Counted from the first letter of the stretch, positions 11,026-22,406 are shown. The stretch is DNA of 64,000 nucleotides from Magnaporthiopsis rhizophila (GCA_003049465.1 PYSS01000009.1:186001-250000), one strand, 5' to 3'. The notes: generated by a model not told the origin, from the sequence alone. Made by a program: numbers and translations.

Positions 11026-11866
11026 ATGGGCAGAGAGGCTGAGTGAGGCCTGCTCGAGGAGCAGATGTGATCGCTTTCTCTAGGGAGTCTTGTTTTTGAA
11101 CCTACGGGAGTTCAACCCCACCATGCCCTCGTTGGTTCTTGGCGGTCGCCTTGCTCGTATCTAGCACGGGTAACTTGGGTTACGACGTAGCATTTGCCGT
11201 GGAGGTGTGGAAATAGCTGCCCGATTTTTGGAGTCATGACAAAATATGAATAATCCTTTCTGAGTAACCAGGTGCATGCAGCATCACCAATCTCGTGCTG
11301 AGTGCTCGTGTTTTGCGTGCTGGCGGAGGAGACGGCGACGCAGGGGGACTGCAGAGTGGATGCAGCTGGGCGCTGGCTTTCCACCGGCAGTTGGATATCT
11401 CCTCTTCTGGGGCCCTCCGGTTCCTCTCATCCACCCACAAATGCTGACAAACCCCCATCACCTCCTGCCTACCCGGCTTCGACAGCCGCTTGCATACGCC
11501 CACCATCTTTCCAAATCAATATTCTATCTACCCCGCATGCGCCCACTCGCTCTGTGGGCTTCCCTTGACTCCTGGCCGGCCCCAGCGTGTCCCCCAGCTC
11601 CCCGTGAAAATGCGTGCCGACGTTGCATCCCCGAAAGTGGGTAGTGGGTAGATAAGCAGGCGGGAAGCGCCTTTCTCTTTATTATTATTTTTTTTTTTTG
11701 TTCGGCGGTAACCCGCCGGCGGCTGCATAAAGACCATGGGCGCGCGCCGCTCTATCTTCTCCCTGTTCCCCGATGATAGCGCGTGGTAGACCCGCGGCCG
11801 GAAGAGCAAAAGAAACGTACATCCACGTTCCGAAAACCGCAGAAAGCCACTTTCGACAGTCTTACC
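11026..11866. other. intergenic
   Basis: No coding region is recognised. A T run (11690-11699) and C/T-rich sequence lie upstream of the MFS gene. Confidence 0.5.
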
Positions 11867-13732
11867 ATGAAGGGAGAGGAGGAGTCCCCGCAGGTGGCCG
11901 AGGCCGACCGAACCTCGGCCAACGATGCGACGCTCGAGAAGACGGGCAACGAGCACGGGGAGCTCGATCCGGCCATCGACAAGAGGCTGGACCGCAAGTT
12001 CGACCTGCACATCCTGCCCTTCTTGTTCGGCATCTGGTGAGTCTGTCTTCAGAAGGGAGAGAAAAAAAAGGAGCCAGTTAAACAACAGGACTTCTCGACT
12101 CGACCAAAAAAAAAAAAAAAGGCTCTTCTCCTTCATCGACCGCAGCAACATCGGCAACGCCAAGATCGACGGCTTGGCCGCGGACCTGGGCATCGAGACG
12201 GGCACGGGCTTCAACGTGGCGCTCCTCGTCTTCTACGCCCCTTACCTCGCCGTCGACGTGCCCAGCAACTGGGTCATCAAGCGCGTCAAGGCCGGCGTGT
12301 ACCTGCCGGCCCTCATCACGGCCTGGGGCGTCGTCTGCACCTGCACCGGCTTCGTCAAGACCCTCCCGGCCCTCGTCGCCTGCCGCGTCCTGCTCGGCTT
12401 GTTCGAGGGCGGCATCCTCGGTGGCGTCGTCATCTACCTTGCCATGTTCTACCGCCGCCACCGCATGGTCCTGCGCTGCGGCCTCTTCTACTCGGCCGCC
12501 CCGCTGTCGGGCGCCTTTGGCGGCCTGCTCGCCTCGGGGCTCGGCCGCATCTCGTACGGCGGCTACAACCGCTGGCCGTGGATCTTTTTCAGTTACGTTT
12601 GCCCTTTCTGGCAATGTCTCAGATCCCAGCGGCAACAACCGATAGCTAACAAAAGTCCATCCTTTTTGTGTTCTAGTCGAGGGCGCCATGACGGTCGCCT
12701 TTGGCATCCTCTGCTTCTTCTTCATGCCAAACACCCCGGCCGAGTCGCGGTTCCTGACCGACGAGGAGCGCGACCACGCCCTGCGCCGCATGCGTCTGGA
12801 CGCCAGCGGCTCCAGCAGCGTCGACGTCGACGACGAGAGGTTCAACTGGCACTGGGTCGGGATGGCCCTGCTGGCGCCCCAGACCTACCTGCTGTCGCTC
12901 CTGTGGTTCTGCCTGCTCGTGCCCCTGTACAGCTTCTCGCTCTTTCTCCCGTCCATCATCTCCGGCATGGGGTACCAGGCCACCATCGCGCAGCTGCTCA
13001 CCGCGCCGCCCAACCTGGCCGGCTTCGTCTCCGTCATCGCCTGCTCGTACCTCTCCGACAAGACAAAGGTCCGCGGCCCCTTTATCGCGGGCGGCACCCT
13101 GCTGGGTATCTTTGGCTACACCATGCTCTTGGTCTCGGACCGGAACCCGGTGAAATACGCCGGCACATTCTTTATTGGAATAGGCGTCTTTCAGTGCTCC
13201 GCGCTCATGATGGTGAGATCCTGAGACTTTGCTTTTTCTCCTTTTTTTTTTCTTTTTTCTTTTTCCTTCCTTTCTCTTTTTGCATCCTCCTCCAATCCCG
13301 TCTCAGCCACCGTGTCGGCCACGCCGCTAACAAGGACCACCTCCAGGGCTGGGCGTCCAACAATCTCGCGCCGCATTATGTGCGGGCTACAGGCGTTGGC
13401 ATCATCATCACGCTGGCCAACTGCTCTGCTTTCATCGGCACCTTTGTCTACCTCGCCTGGGACATGTAAGCTGGCCTAGATCGTCCCCCTTTTTTTCTAC
13501 TGGAGTTGGGGAGAATGGCAGCTGACAGCATACGCGTAGGCCTCACTACCGCCTTGGCCACTCGGTCAGTCTGGGCGCCCTCGTCCTCACCTTCATCCTC
13601 ACCGTCGTCACCATGGGCTATCTCCGTTGGGAAAACAAGAAAAGGGACAACGGGCACAGGAACGGTCGGCTACTGCAGCCCGACGCCCACCGCCTGGGCC
13701 ATCGCCACCCCAACTTCAGGTACACTCTGTAA
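11867..13732 (+). CDS. MFS permease, Dal5/anion:cation symporter family
   Basis: Five exons (11867-12036, 12122-12591, 12677-13212, 13347-13465, 13540-13732) give 495 residues. The order is: acidic N-terminal tail; LDRKFDLHILPFLFGIW then LFSFIDRSNIGNAKIDGL, the family signature of the first membrane segment; DVPSNWVIKRVKAGVYLP; RVLLGLFEGGILGGV; WPWIFFIEG restored across intron 2; and a second six-helix half starting near SLLWFCLLVPLYSFS. The last exons contain SNNLAPHYVRATGVGI, the usual end motif of Dal5-like carriers (allantoate, nicotinate, vitamin or organic-acid uptake). It sits in the plasma membrane by family. The substrate is not predictable. Intron 1 is odd: its acceptor is an A run (12105-12120) rather than a pyrimidine tract. 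The gene converges on the CBM1-repeat gene 218 bp away. Confidence 0.9.
12105..12121 (+). repeat. A-tract forming an intron 3' end
   Basis: A run of 16 A is followed by G, and this G is the acceptor base of MFS intron 1 (AAAAAG|G). Using it restores FGIWLFSFIDRSN exactly, so the acceptor is very probably real despite having no pyrimidine tract. Confidence 0.7.
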
Positions 13733-13950
13733 CGGGGAGGGTTCGTGATTTTACGTTGAGGTGCAAGAACACTTGTTGGGACCAGGACAGCTGTGGACAG
13801 CTGATCAGTAGGAAATGCAACTACATCAAGATGTCCTGCCAGCCAACACTTGAAGTAAATCCGCGTCTTCTCACAACAGGTTCCTTTGCAAAACATCGCC
13901 TCCCCGCCCCTAAAATCTCAGCCTGCACACATCCATTTCCAGCATACCAA

Positions 13951-15210
13951 TTAACTCACATCAGGCCAGTTCACCTTCCGCTCAAAGCCTGCAGCAAGGG
14001 GAACGTCGTAAACCGGCGGACGATCAACGTCACGCTTCCCCGGCTTCACTTTCCGCACAAAGCCCGCAGCAAGCGGAGCATCGTAGACAGGAGGGCGGTC
14101 AACGTCGCGCTTCTGGGCAACAGCAGAAGCAGCAGCAGTGCGGACGAAACCCGCGGCAAGCGGCGAGTCGTACACAGGTGGGCGGTCCACGTCGCGCTTC
14201 CCGACCTCCACCTTGGGCGCCTTGCGGACAAACCCTGCCTCGAGGGGAGAGTCGTAGACGGCTGGGCGGTCAACGTCACGCTCTTGGACCGTTGCTGCTG
14301 CTGTGCGAACAAACCCTGCCGCGAGCGGGGCGTCGTAGACGGGCGGCCGGTCCACGTCGCGCTCCTCGACGACGGCCTCAGGGGCCGTGCGGACGAACCC
14401 AGCCGCAAGAGGGGCGTCGGGCACCAGGGGTCTGTCGACGTCACGCTTCCAGGCGGCCTCGGTAGTTCTGAAGCCTGGCGCAAGGGCCTCGTCAAAGACC
14501 GGCGCACGATCGACGTCGCGCTTGGTCTTCTCCGTCGCGCCACCACCACCGCTCCCCACGGTCCGGACGAAGCCGGGAGCGAGAGGTGCATCGGGTACCA
14601 GAGGACGGTCGACGTCCCGCTTTTTGATCCCGGGCGGTGCGGCCGCCGCCGTTCGAACAAACCCGGCGGCTAGGGGAGAGTCGGGCACCGGTGGTCTGTC
14701 AACGTCCCGCACCTCGATCTCTGGCCTTTCAAGCGCCGTCGTTCGCACAAACCCAGCGGCCAGAGGAGAGTCGGGCACGGGTGGCCTGGCAACATCGCGC
14801 TTTTCGACGAACCCTACGACCCGGACGAAGTCGGGATCAAGAGGCGCGTCAGGCACGGGCGGCCGGTCAACATCCCGTTTCCGGATGTCCAACTTTCCAA
14901 TCGCTGCCGTTCGAACAAACCCAGCCGCCAGGGGAGAGTCCGGCACAGGCGGCCGGTCAACGTCGCGCTTGACCACAGCCTCAACCTCCACATCCCGGAC
15001 GAAGCCCGGAGCCAGCGGCGCATCGTACACGGGCGCGCGGTCTACATCGCGCTTCTTCTTCTCCACGGCCGCCGGGGCTGTAGGCTCCGGCAGACGCGCC
15101 AGCAGCTGCCCGGTCGCGGGGCTGCGCTTGCGGCGGCCGGGGACGATGATCCAGGTGGTGCCGTCGATGACGGTGTAGCGTCGCCCAGCGCCCGTCGTAG
15201 GGCTAGCAGT
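13951..15210 (-). repeat. 13-unit coding tandem repeat (about 75-100 bp units)
   Basis: The DNA repeats the codons for (K)R-DVDRPP-V-Y/P-D-A/S-PLAAGFVR. The core is strongly kept while the 5-14 residue spacers vary in length and sequence. The last three or four units (3' end of the gene) are the most alike, suggesting recent local expansion. Confidence 0.85.
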
Positions 15211-15666
15211 CGGGACGCTGTAGAAGGTCGTGGCCAGGTTATCGTCCGGGTTGGGGAAGACGCCGAGGGTAGTCGTGACCGTCACGAAGATGGGCGAGTC
15301 GGGATTGCCAGGCGGTGGCTGCGGCTGCGGCTGTGGCTGCTCGGGCGGCTGGCACTGCGAGTACCAGGGGCTGATTTGCATATAAAACACTGGTCAGGAG
15401 GTGCGTTTGTCTTGGATGGGAATGCGAGAAGGGGAAGTTACAGGGGCTGGTGAGACTTTACTTTGCAGAGAAGCAATACGTGCCAGGCGGGCATCGGGCA
15501 ATTCCAGTGTAGGTCTGGCCGCCGCCTATAGATCCGTCAGTTAGATGAAGACTCATGAGGGCGCCGTCGGTGTGGTTTTCTCACATTGGCCCCATGTGGA
15601 CTGCCACTGAGCCGACACTCCTGAAGCCAGCACGGCCAAGGCTTGGAGACCTGTGGTTGCGCGCAT
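13951..15666 (-). CDS. secreted CBM1 protein with 13 Kex2-type repeats (peptide precursor candidate)
   Basis: Exons are 15666-15585, 15525-15462 and 15370-13951 (minus strand), 521 residues. The signal peptide is MRATTGLQALAVLASGVSA (1-19). Residues 20-57 form a complete CBM1 cellulose-binding module: WGQCGG, four Cys (28, 39, 45, 56) and aromatic residues ending NPWYSQCQ. All of it is restored across two introns. A Pro/Gln linker and a region with YTVIDGTTW and a basic RRKR site follow. From about residue 154 to the end there are 13 repeats of 24-33 residues with the core DVDRPPVxDxPLAAGFVR. Ten are preceded by Lys-Arg; the others by Val-Arg or Glu-Arg. This is the layout of Kex2-processed repeat proteins (KEPs), which include the dikaritin RiPP precursors and alpha-pheromone-type precursors. 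No DUF3328/UstY or tyrosinase-like partner lies beside it. An alternative is an unprocessed structural repeat protein. Confidence 0.85.
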
Positions 15667-17108
15667 CTTGCCGCGGTATTGGGAGGACGCTTGATGTCAC
15701 CGTCTGACGGGGCTCCGGCGATGACGGCAGTACAGCCGCGGGAGGAGAAGCAACTGGATTCTTTTCTCAGCGAGCAAAAAATGCGCAGGAGACTAGATAT
15801 AGCCTATCCGACCCATCTGAGGGGCAGAACGCATGGCAGGGTACGACGGATCAAAGTCCATCTGCAGGCAAGAGAGTGTCCTGCTGCCGGGCACCTGCAG
15901 GTGGCCCCAGACTTTAAGTGCAAGCATCGCCTGCATATACATGGGTGCTTGTGAACTAAACTCATCGACCGCCCAGCCCTTGCCTACATGTTTGTCGGTC
16001 CAGCCATGTGCGGATCAAGGTAAGCAGCCTCTCATCCAGGTGGGAGGAGGTGGATTACAGTCAAAAGCGCATTTACACGGCGAGCCATACCGGGCAAGCT
16101 CCTCGTGCCGGGAGTGTTAAAAATAGAAACTGCCGTCGGTTTCTCTGGTCTGGTTAGCAGACAAGCGAGCCGGTAAAGTGGCAGGCACTCAACCGCGTGG
16201 GACAAATGACCAGGCCGCAGGCTGTCCTTATATTGACTGCAGGAAATCTCCCGCCGGGATTGGCTCGCTATTACGATTTGCTACACCAAGCAGCTTTCTC
16301 CGATCCATTTTTTGGCCATGACAGCCTGCCGAGAACCGCTCCCGGCCTGACAGACATGCAGGTAATTTGGATTATTTAAATCCGAATATCAGGCTATATC
16401 GAGAGCTGAAGTCTGGACAGACCACCATAGCTATCATCCTGCAATCCCAAACCTCCCCTCCCATCCGGAGCAGGTATCGGCCCTTTTGGGTCGGAGAGCT
16501 TCTCGGCATTTCCCGCCGGGAGTAATAGTGCAATGCAGGCCAGATTGACCCGCCAGGGCTCCATCATTGGAGACAGCGAGATTCGCGAATGGCTTCAACA
16601 AGACCAGCTACCACGCCGATCCCAGAGCGCCGCTGGCTTCTACAAAAAGCCGGGGTCTGCTTAAGCCTGCGTCCTCTTGTGCATCCTAGAAAGAAGACCG
16701 GTTCCCACTCGGAAACTCATCGACAGACCAAAACCCCACAATGGGCCCGTGTTAGATGCCACCTTCTGATTAAGATCGCTTTTACGGGGTAGCCCCGTCG
16801 ACAGCGACCGAACGCGGTGGGCTGGGTTTCTGTGGTTGCCATGGAGATTATTTGTGTCAGAACTTGCCGGCGCTGGAGCATCGACTATGGACTCGTGGAT
16901 ACCCGTGAGGGCTTTCTGTCCACGCCCCAGATGGTATAAAAGCACCGAGACAGGAGGGCGGGCGGCGCGGTGATGAGGACTACCCGTCATCCCGCGCAAC
17001 ATCACTCACTCCCTTTCCTGCCGTTTCCTCGCCAGGACCGTCGCCGGCCCGCTGAGCGTACCCGTCCCTTCTGCCCCCAGCGAAGTGCCAAGGACCGCCG
17101 CGGTCACG
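15667..17108. other. divergent intergenic region
   Basis: No gene is recognised in about 1.4 kb between the minus-strand CBM1-repeat gene and the plus-strand FMN enzyme gene. Both promoters must lie here, and shared control is possible. Confidence 0.5.
16935..16941 (+). promoter_or_regulatory. TATA box candidate
   Basis: TATAAAA lies 174 bases upstream of the start codon at 17109, followed by a C/T-rich leader (CACTCCCTTTCCTGCC), as is typical of fungal promoters. Confidence 0.5.
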
Positions 17109-18736
17109 ATGAAGACCTCGCTCACGGCACTCGCCTCCCTAGTGGCAGCCGTGCTGGCGGAGAGGCTTTTTCTCAACGAGCCCGACACGGGCCTTGAGGA
17201 CTATCTTTTCAGCACAAACTACACCAAGGGCACTCAGCCGTTGCTCAAGGACATCCGCGGGCTTCCCGACTTCGAATGGGCCGCGCGCCAGTCCTTGACC
17301 AACCAGCAATATGCCTTTTACAGGGTCGCTGCCGCCGGCGAGTGGAGTGAGTTTATGGTCCGAGTCCAGGCTGCCGGCTTTGCTGACGAAACACCTCGGT
17401 ACAGGCTACCGGAACAACCTCGAGATCTGGGGCAAGGTCAGGTTCCGGCCACGGCAGCTAAGCGACGTCACTCGCGTGAACGAGACGCTTCCGTGAGCAC
17501 CTTGCCATGTACATTGTCCTCGAGGCGGGCACCTCACTAACAAACACATATAAAGGACAACCATTCTGGGCTACAACTTTAGCGCCCCTTTCTTCATCGC
17601 ACCTGCCGCGCGCGGGGCGTACGGAGACCCTGACCGGGCCGAGCTCAACTTTGTCGACGCCTCGGCCGAAGAGAACATTCTTTACATTGTGAGACGTTCC
17701 TTCGCCTCGATTCCACGGCCGAAGAGGAGCTGACGCGCCTTCCTCATCAGCCCGCCCTGTACGCATCCAAGTCAATCGAGCAAATCGGCGAGGCCAAGCA
17801 CCGCGACGGCACCCTGAACGGACCCCAGGTGACCTTCCAGCAGATATACACCAACGCCAACCTGTCTGTAACCTGGGACCAAATCCGCCGGGCCGAAGCG
17901 GCCGGTGCCAAGGCCATCGTCTGGACCATCGATGCGCCCGGCGACTCGACCCGGCACCGCGCTGCGCGATACGATACTACGAACGCGTAAGTGGGCTTTT
18001 GCTGCCAACTGCTGGTTCAGAAAGCCTGCTAACCATCTCCTAAAGCAACTCGGTGACCTCCGCCCTGACTGTAAGCCCCTGTCCTCCCACAACCCCCTAC
18101 TTGCCTCCGCTGACAGATCCGGCGCAGTGGGACGTCTACGAGCAGATGAAGAAGCACACAAGCCTCCCCATCATGCTCAAGGGCATCACGACGGTCGAGG
18201 ACGCGCTCGAGGCGGTCTCGCGCGGCGTCCGGGCCATCTACCTGTCCAACCACGGCGGACGGCAACTCGAATACTCGCCGTCGCCGCTCGAGACCGCGTA
18301 CGAGATCCGGCGCAACGCACCCCAGATCTTTGAGCAGGTCGAGGTGCTGGCCGACAGCGGCGTGCGCTACGGCAGCGACGTGCTCAAGCTGCTGGCGTTG
18401 GGCGTCAGGGCCGTCGGCTTGGGACGGGCGTATGTTTTCCTCTGCCAACATCCTCTAGCTATGATGGAGCCGATGCTGACGATACCTCTGGACAGATTCA
18501 TGTACGCAAACTGCTACAAGCTGCCGGGCGTCACGAAGGCAATCCGGATCCTCAAGACCGAGATTGCGCACGACGCTGCCCAGGCGGGTATTGCCGATAT
18601 TAAGAATATCAGCCCCAAGGCCGTGAGTCGTCTGATCATCACTGGCCGACGAGCATTGAACATGAAGTTGACTAAGTCGTGCGTGCCACAGATCAACACA
18701 CGTGCCCTTGAGGCCGGCGTGTATTTGATGGAGTAG
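17109..18736 (+). CDS. secreted FMN-dependent 2-hydroxyacid dehydrogenase
   Basis: Eight exons are read: 17109-17346, 17405-17492, 17556-17688, 17751-17986, 18046-18070, 18128-18429, 18496-18622 and 18692-18736, 397 residues. MKTSLTALASLVAAVLA is a signal peptide. The core is the glycolate oxidase / lactate dehydrogenase (cytochrome b2 core) / mandelate dehydrogenase family. It has AFYRVAAAGEWSYRNN (YxYxxxG-type loop), APFFIAPAARGAYG, the flavin Lys in PIMLKGI (about residue 258), the catalytic SNHGGRQL (His about 282) and VLADSGVRYGSDVLKLLALG, and ends with GRAFMYAN. It should oxidise an L-2-hydroxy acid to the 2-oxo acid with FMN. No cytochrome b5 domain is present, so oxygen or an outside acceptor would take the electrons. 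Secretion is unusual for the family and suggests extracellular H2O2 supply. The 25 bp exon 5 is inferred from frame and splice signals. Confidence 0.85.
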
Positions 18737-19351
18737 GGCTTTTGTGGCATCCGACCTCGGATAGCCTCAAAATCCGGAAAATAACAGAAAAGAAACATTC
18801 CACTCGCTAGCCACAGGCTCCCAAAAGCTTCCAGTCAGCGACTGGGCATCTCTAAAGACGGGAATGATCTCGATAGCATGCGGCGACTAAGTCGTTTGTA
18901 TCACGAAAACTTCCGCTTTATCACGTTTAGGAGGCGGTCTACGTTCAGGCCCAACCATATACCTGCTCATATAGCCTACGACATTGTCGTTCATGCCTCG
19001 CCCCATGTTCTACTCGCGCCAACCGCCAGCCGTCAGCTCGCACTTCCGAAATGGTGCAACGTTTGCCTTCCAGTCCACCGCGTCCTCGGATTCCGCCCGG
19101 ATGTTCAGCTCTTCGCTTTACACATATTTCGGACACATCAGCACTGCGTGTGAGAATGAAAAGGGTACTGTTTGGTGGCGCCCATTAGCGACGCCGGTCG
19201 CGGCGAGGGTTCAGGAGCAAGAATTACGTAGTGGTATCCGACTATCTAAACAAATGAAGCCAAGTACGAAACACATGTCGTACGAAAAAAAGAAAAAAAA
19301 AAAAAAAAAAAAAAATGAAAAGCAAGCCATGAAACAGGAAGAAAGAGCTCA
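18737..19351. other. convergent intergenic region with A-tract
   Basis: This lies between the ends of two converging genes. It holds only untranslated sequence and an A-rich run at 19286-19315 near the RCC1 stop codon. Confidence 0.55.
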
Positions 19352-19649
19352 TCAAGACGATGGGCCAGTAATGACAGTAAACTGCCCGCCGGTCTCGACC
19401 GTCTCAAAAACCTTGTCAGCCAAAGAGGCCTTGTTCGCATCCCGCTTGATCCCCCTCGGCCGGTCGACCGTGTCGTCGGTTCCCAGGCCGGTGCGGTAGC
19501 CGTCCGAGTAGCCCCAGGCGTGGACGGAGCCGTCGGCAGCGACAGCAAAGGTGCAGTCCGACCCCCCCGCGACGCGCACCGCAGTGATGCCTGTGTTTTA
19601 TCTCCGTGTTAGCAGTCGACATATCTCTCAAAAAAATAGACATGAAAAG

Positions 19650-19680
<31 letters not shown>

Positions 19681-21197
19681 ACACCAGGTACAACAGTAGG
19701 CACCCTAACACTCCTCACCTTCCCCGCACCACCAACCTCGACGTCCGCACCGGGTAGCTCACCCGTGTCCATGCCCGCCTGTCCGTCCTCGCACCTGCCC
19801 CAGAACAGCACGGTTCCATCACGCACACAGGCAACGCTGTGGTGGCTCCCGCCGGCGACGTGCACGGCCGTGCTCGCGTCGTCCCGCCCGTCCAGCCCGG
19901 GGACGGCGGCGGGCGTGACGACGGCGGGCTCGGCGCCCGTCAGCGCCAGCTCGGCCGCCGAGGGTGGGGCCACGCCCGCCTGCGCGTAGTTGTTGGCGCC
20001 CCACGCGACCAGGGCGCCCGCCGTCGTGAGCGCAAAGTTGTGGTGGCGGCCCGCGAAGATAGCGCGGGCCTGCAGTCGACCGCCGCTTCCTCCACCTCCT
20101 CCACCACCACCACCTTCTCCACTGCCGCTGCCGCGTCGCCGAGGGGGCCGGGGCAGAGCGACGTGCTGCGGCGCCAGGCACTCGTACCGCGAGTTGCCGC
20201 GCGCCGAACCCAGCCGCCGCCCCAGCTCGCCGTGCGCGCCCGAGCCGCCCCAGGCGTACACGTCTCCCGTGGACGTCAGGGCGAGCACGTGGTCCGACCC
20301 TCCGGAGATGGAGGTTACCTGGTTGGCGGGCAGGCCCGGGATGCGCACGGGTTTGAGCTGGATCTTGTCCTCGGTCTTGGTGGTGCGCTTGTCAACAAGG
20401 GAGGATTTGAGGAAGCCGAAGATTCCGTTTTGATCCTGAGATGAAAGTTTTAGCTGGGTATGATTTTGGAACATCTTTGAGCCGGGTTGACCTACCCTAA
20501 AAGTCCCCCACCCCCAAACATTCCCATCCTCGCTCAGCGCAAAGGTGGCGCTGTCGGTGGTAGCGACCTGCGCGAACCTGGGCGCGGGCGCGGGGCCAAA
20601 GCCGTCGTCGGGGACGACGGTCGGCGTGCTCTCGAGCTTGTTGAGCCCAAAGTCGTTGTCGTCGTCGTCCTCGCCGCCGCCGACGTCGGTCCGCCTGCCC
20701 AGGGCGCCAGTGTCGTTGACGCCCCAGGTCACGACGCGGCCCGCGGCGGTCACGGCGGCGCAGTGCATGCCGCCGGCCGACACCTGCACCACGGCGTCCG
20801 TCATTGCCGCCAGCACGGGGTTCAGCAGCGGCCGCTTGAGCCGGATCACGCTCTCCGGGTCGCCCGCCACCGGCGCGTCCGCCCCGAGCCCCAGCTCGCC
20901 GCTGCCGCCCGTACCGAACGTGTACACGTCCAGCGGCTGCGATGGGATGGCGTTGATGGGCGCGGGAGGCGCTGCGGCGGCGGCGACCCGCGTGGCCGCC
21001 TTCTTCTTCCTCCTGGCGGGCGCCGGTGCAGCCGCCGGCTTTGCTGTCGTCTTCCTCTTGGCAGCAGCAGTCTTGCCCTTGGCGGCGCGGGCTGGGCCGA
21101 CGCGCGCCGGAACCTGGGCCGCTGCGACCACGGCGCTGTTCCTTCTGGAGCCGCTGCTGGCCGCGGACTTGCGCCTTGTCGTTCTAATCATCGGCAT
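19352..21197 (-). CDS. RCC1-repeat protein, Prp20/RCC1-type Ran GEF
   Basis: Exons are 21197-20496, 20435-19685 and 19590-19352 (minus strand), 563 residues. The N-terminus is basic (IRTTRRKSAA, KAAATR) and looks like a nuclear localisation and DNA-binding tail. From about residue 95, beta-propeller blades follow with the RCC1 signatures FGTGGSGELGLG, VTWGVNDTGALG, VWGWGTFRDQNGIFGF (restored across intron 1), VYAWGGSGAHGELG, LVAWGANNYAQAG, LFWGRCEDGQAG and VHAWGYSDGYRTGLG. Seven blades with this spacing fit RCC1/Prp20, the chromatin-bound exchange factor that loads Ran with GTP for nuclear transport and mitosis. A Gly-rich insertion sits between blades 4 and 5. Intron 2 contains a long T run (minus strand). 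The start could also be the ATG at 21191, or an upstream one. Confidence 0.85.
19649..19679 (+). repeat. A-tract (T-tract of RCC1 intron 2)
   Basis: An almost pure run of A on the plus strand lies just inside the donor side of intron 2 (19684-19591) of the RCC1-type gene. Confidence 0.9.
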
Positions 21198-21582
21198 CGT
21201 CGGGTCTGGTTCTATTGTAGACTGGTCTTTGGCGTCGTAGTGTGGGTGAGGAGGCAGGCCCTCGTCGCCCGCCCCTCGGCCGCGGATCGCCATGTTTTGT
21301 GCGACGCGCTGCCGTCGCTGGCGTCCCGGATCCGGCATTCTCGTCGACTACCAAGTGGGCAGATGTGCATTGTTCATCGCATAAGCTTTTCCTGTTCAAG
21401 CGGGTGTTCCTAATGGTTTTGTAAACATCTTCTTTGTTTATTTGCTGCCGCCACAGATCCGCTGCTGCCTGCCGATGACTTGTTTGCGCATCCGGAATAG
21501 GAAGGCTAGTAAACAGGCGCAGAATCCACAAAGACGGACCTGCTGTTGTTACAGCTGTTGTCGTATGCAACCGGCAGCATTT

Positions 21583-21633
<51 letters not shown>

Positions 21634-22406
21634 CCTGCTTTTTACTTCTAACCTTGCTCGCATTTGTCTCGCATTAAGTCGAGTGACGACCTGGGCTTGC
21701 CCACAGCGCCAGGGTTCACTTAGCAAGCTCAACGCCATCGGGATTGGCGCGGGGCACAGACGCTCAGCGGCACCGTGCCCTGTAAACAATGCGGCGCAGG
21801 GCCGGGCTTAAAGAGCACCTCTTATTGAGTCACAAGGCCACAACTCTACAGGCAGGGCAAAAGCTCAAGCAAGAATAATCACAAACGGCCGATATACGAA
21901 AAAGACGAGGATAATGTGGTGTTACAAGGGTCTGCACGAGGTCATAGGCGACCTCGCCCAGGTTGCTACAGAGTCGGTTTTATCTAACAGATCGCTAAAA
22001 GGCACATGGACAAGTATAGACAAGAAGTGCAAGGATCCGCCACGCGAGCAGACACATCCCTCGCACACTGAAGATTAAAGCCCAGAAAAAACAGCTTGCG
22101 TTGAGGAGGCTGAACGGCTTTGGATCATAAAGGGTTTCAAATGAGTGTCGAGAAGATGAAAAAAAATCAGAAAAACAAAGAGAAGGGGTATGACGAAAAG
22201 AAGGATCCAAGGTCAGAGAGAGTCATCAACGAAAGGAGGTATTTATCATGATCCAAGAACGGAAACACCAGCGAGGCCTCCCATAGGGTGCAGCTCGCCG
22301 GTGCAAGAAAGAACTGTCCAGCCGGGGGTGAGGTCGAGATGCCTGTCGGGTTGATGGGGTCCCCCGGTAGGCCCATGCTTTTGCTCTCCCAATCTGTTGG
22401 ATGACT
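21198..22406. other. intergenic
   Basis: This holds the RCC1-type gene promoter and the 3' region of the SH3 gene. No gene is recognised. A 49-base T run is annotated separately. Confidence 0.5.
21585..21633 (+). repeat. poly-T tract, 49 bases
   Basis: This is a pure T run, about 390 bases upstream of the RCC1-type start codon (an A run in that gene's direction). It is one of several long homopolymers in the window. Confidence 0.95.

Noticed and set aside
13627..15178. Plus-strand open frames opposite the CBM1-repeat gene
   Set aside because: They are long only because the minus-strand repeat is GC-rich and regular. The minus strand has signal peptide, CBM1 and Kex2 sites.
13951..15666. Alpha-mating-factor precursor
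   Set aside because: Lys-Arg spaced repeats fit, but the core lacks the WC-x-x-PG-x-x-C-type decapeptide of Sordariomycete pheromones and the protein carries a CBM1.
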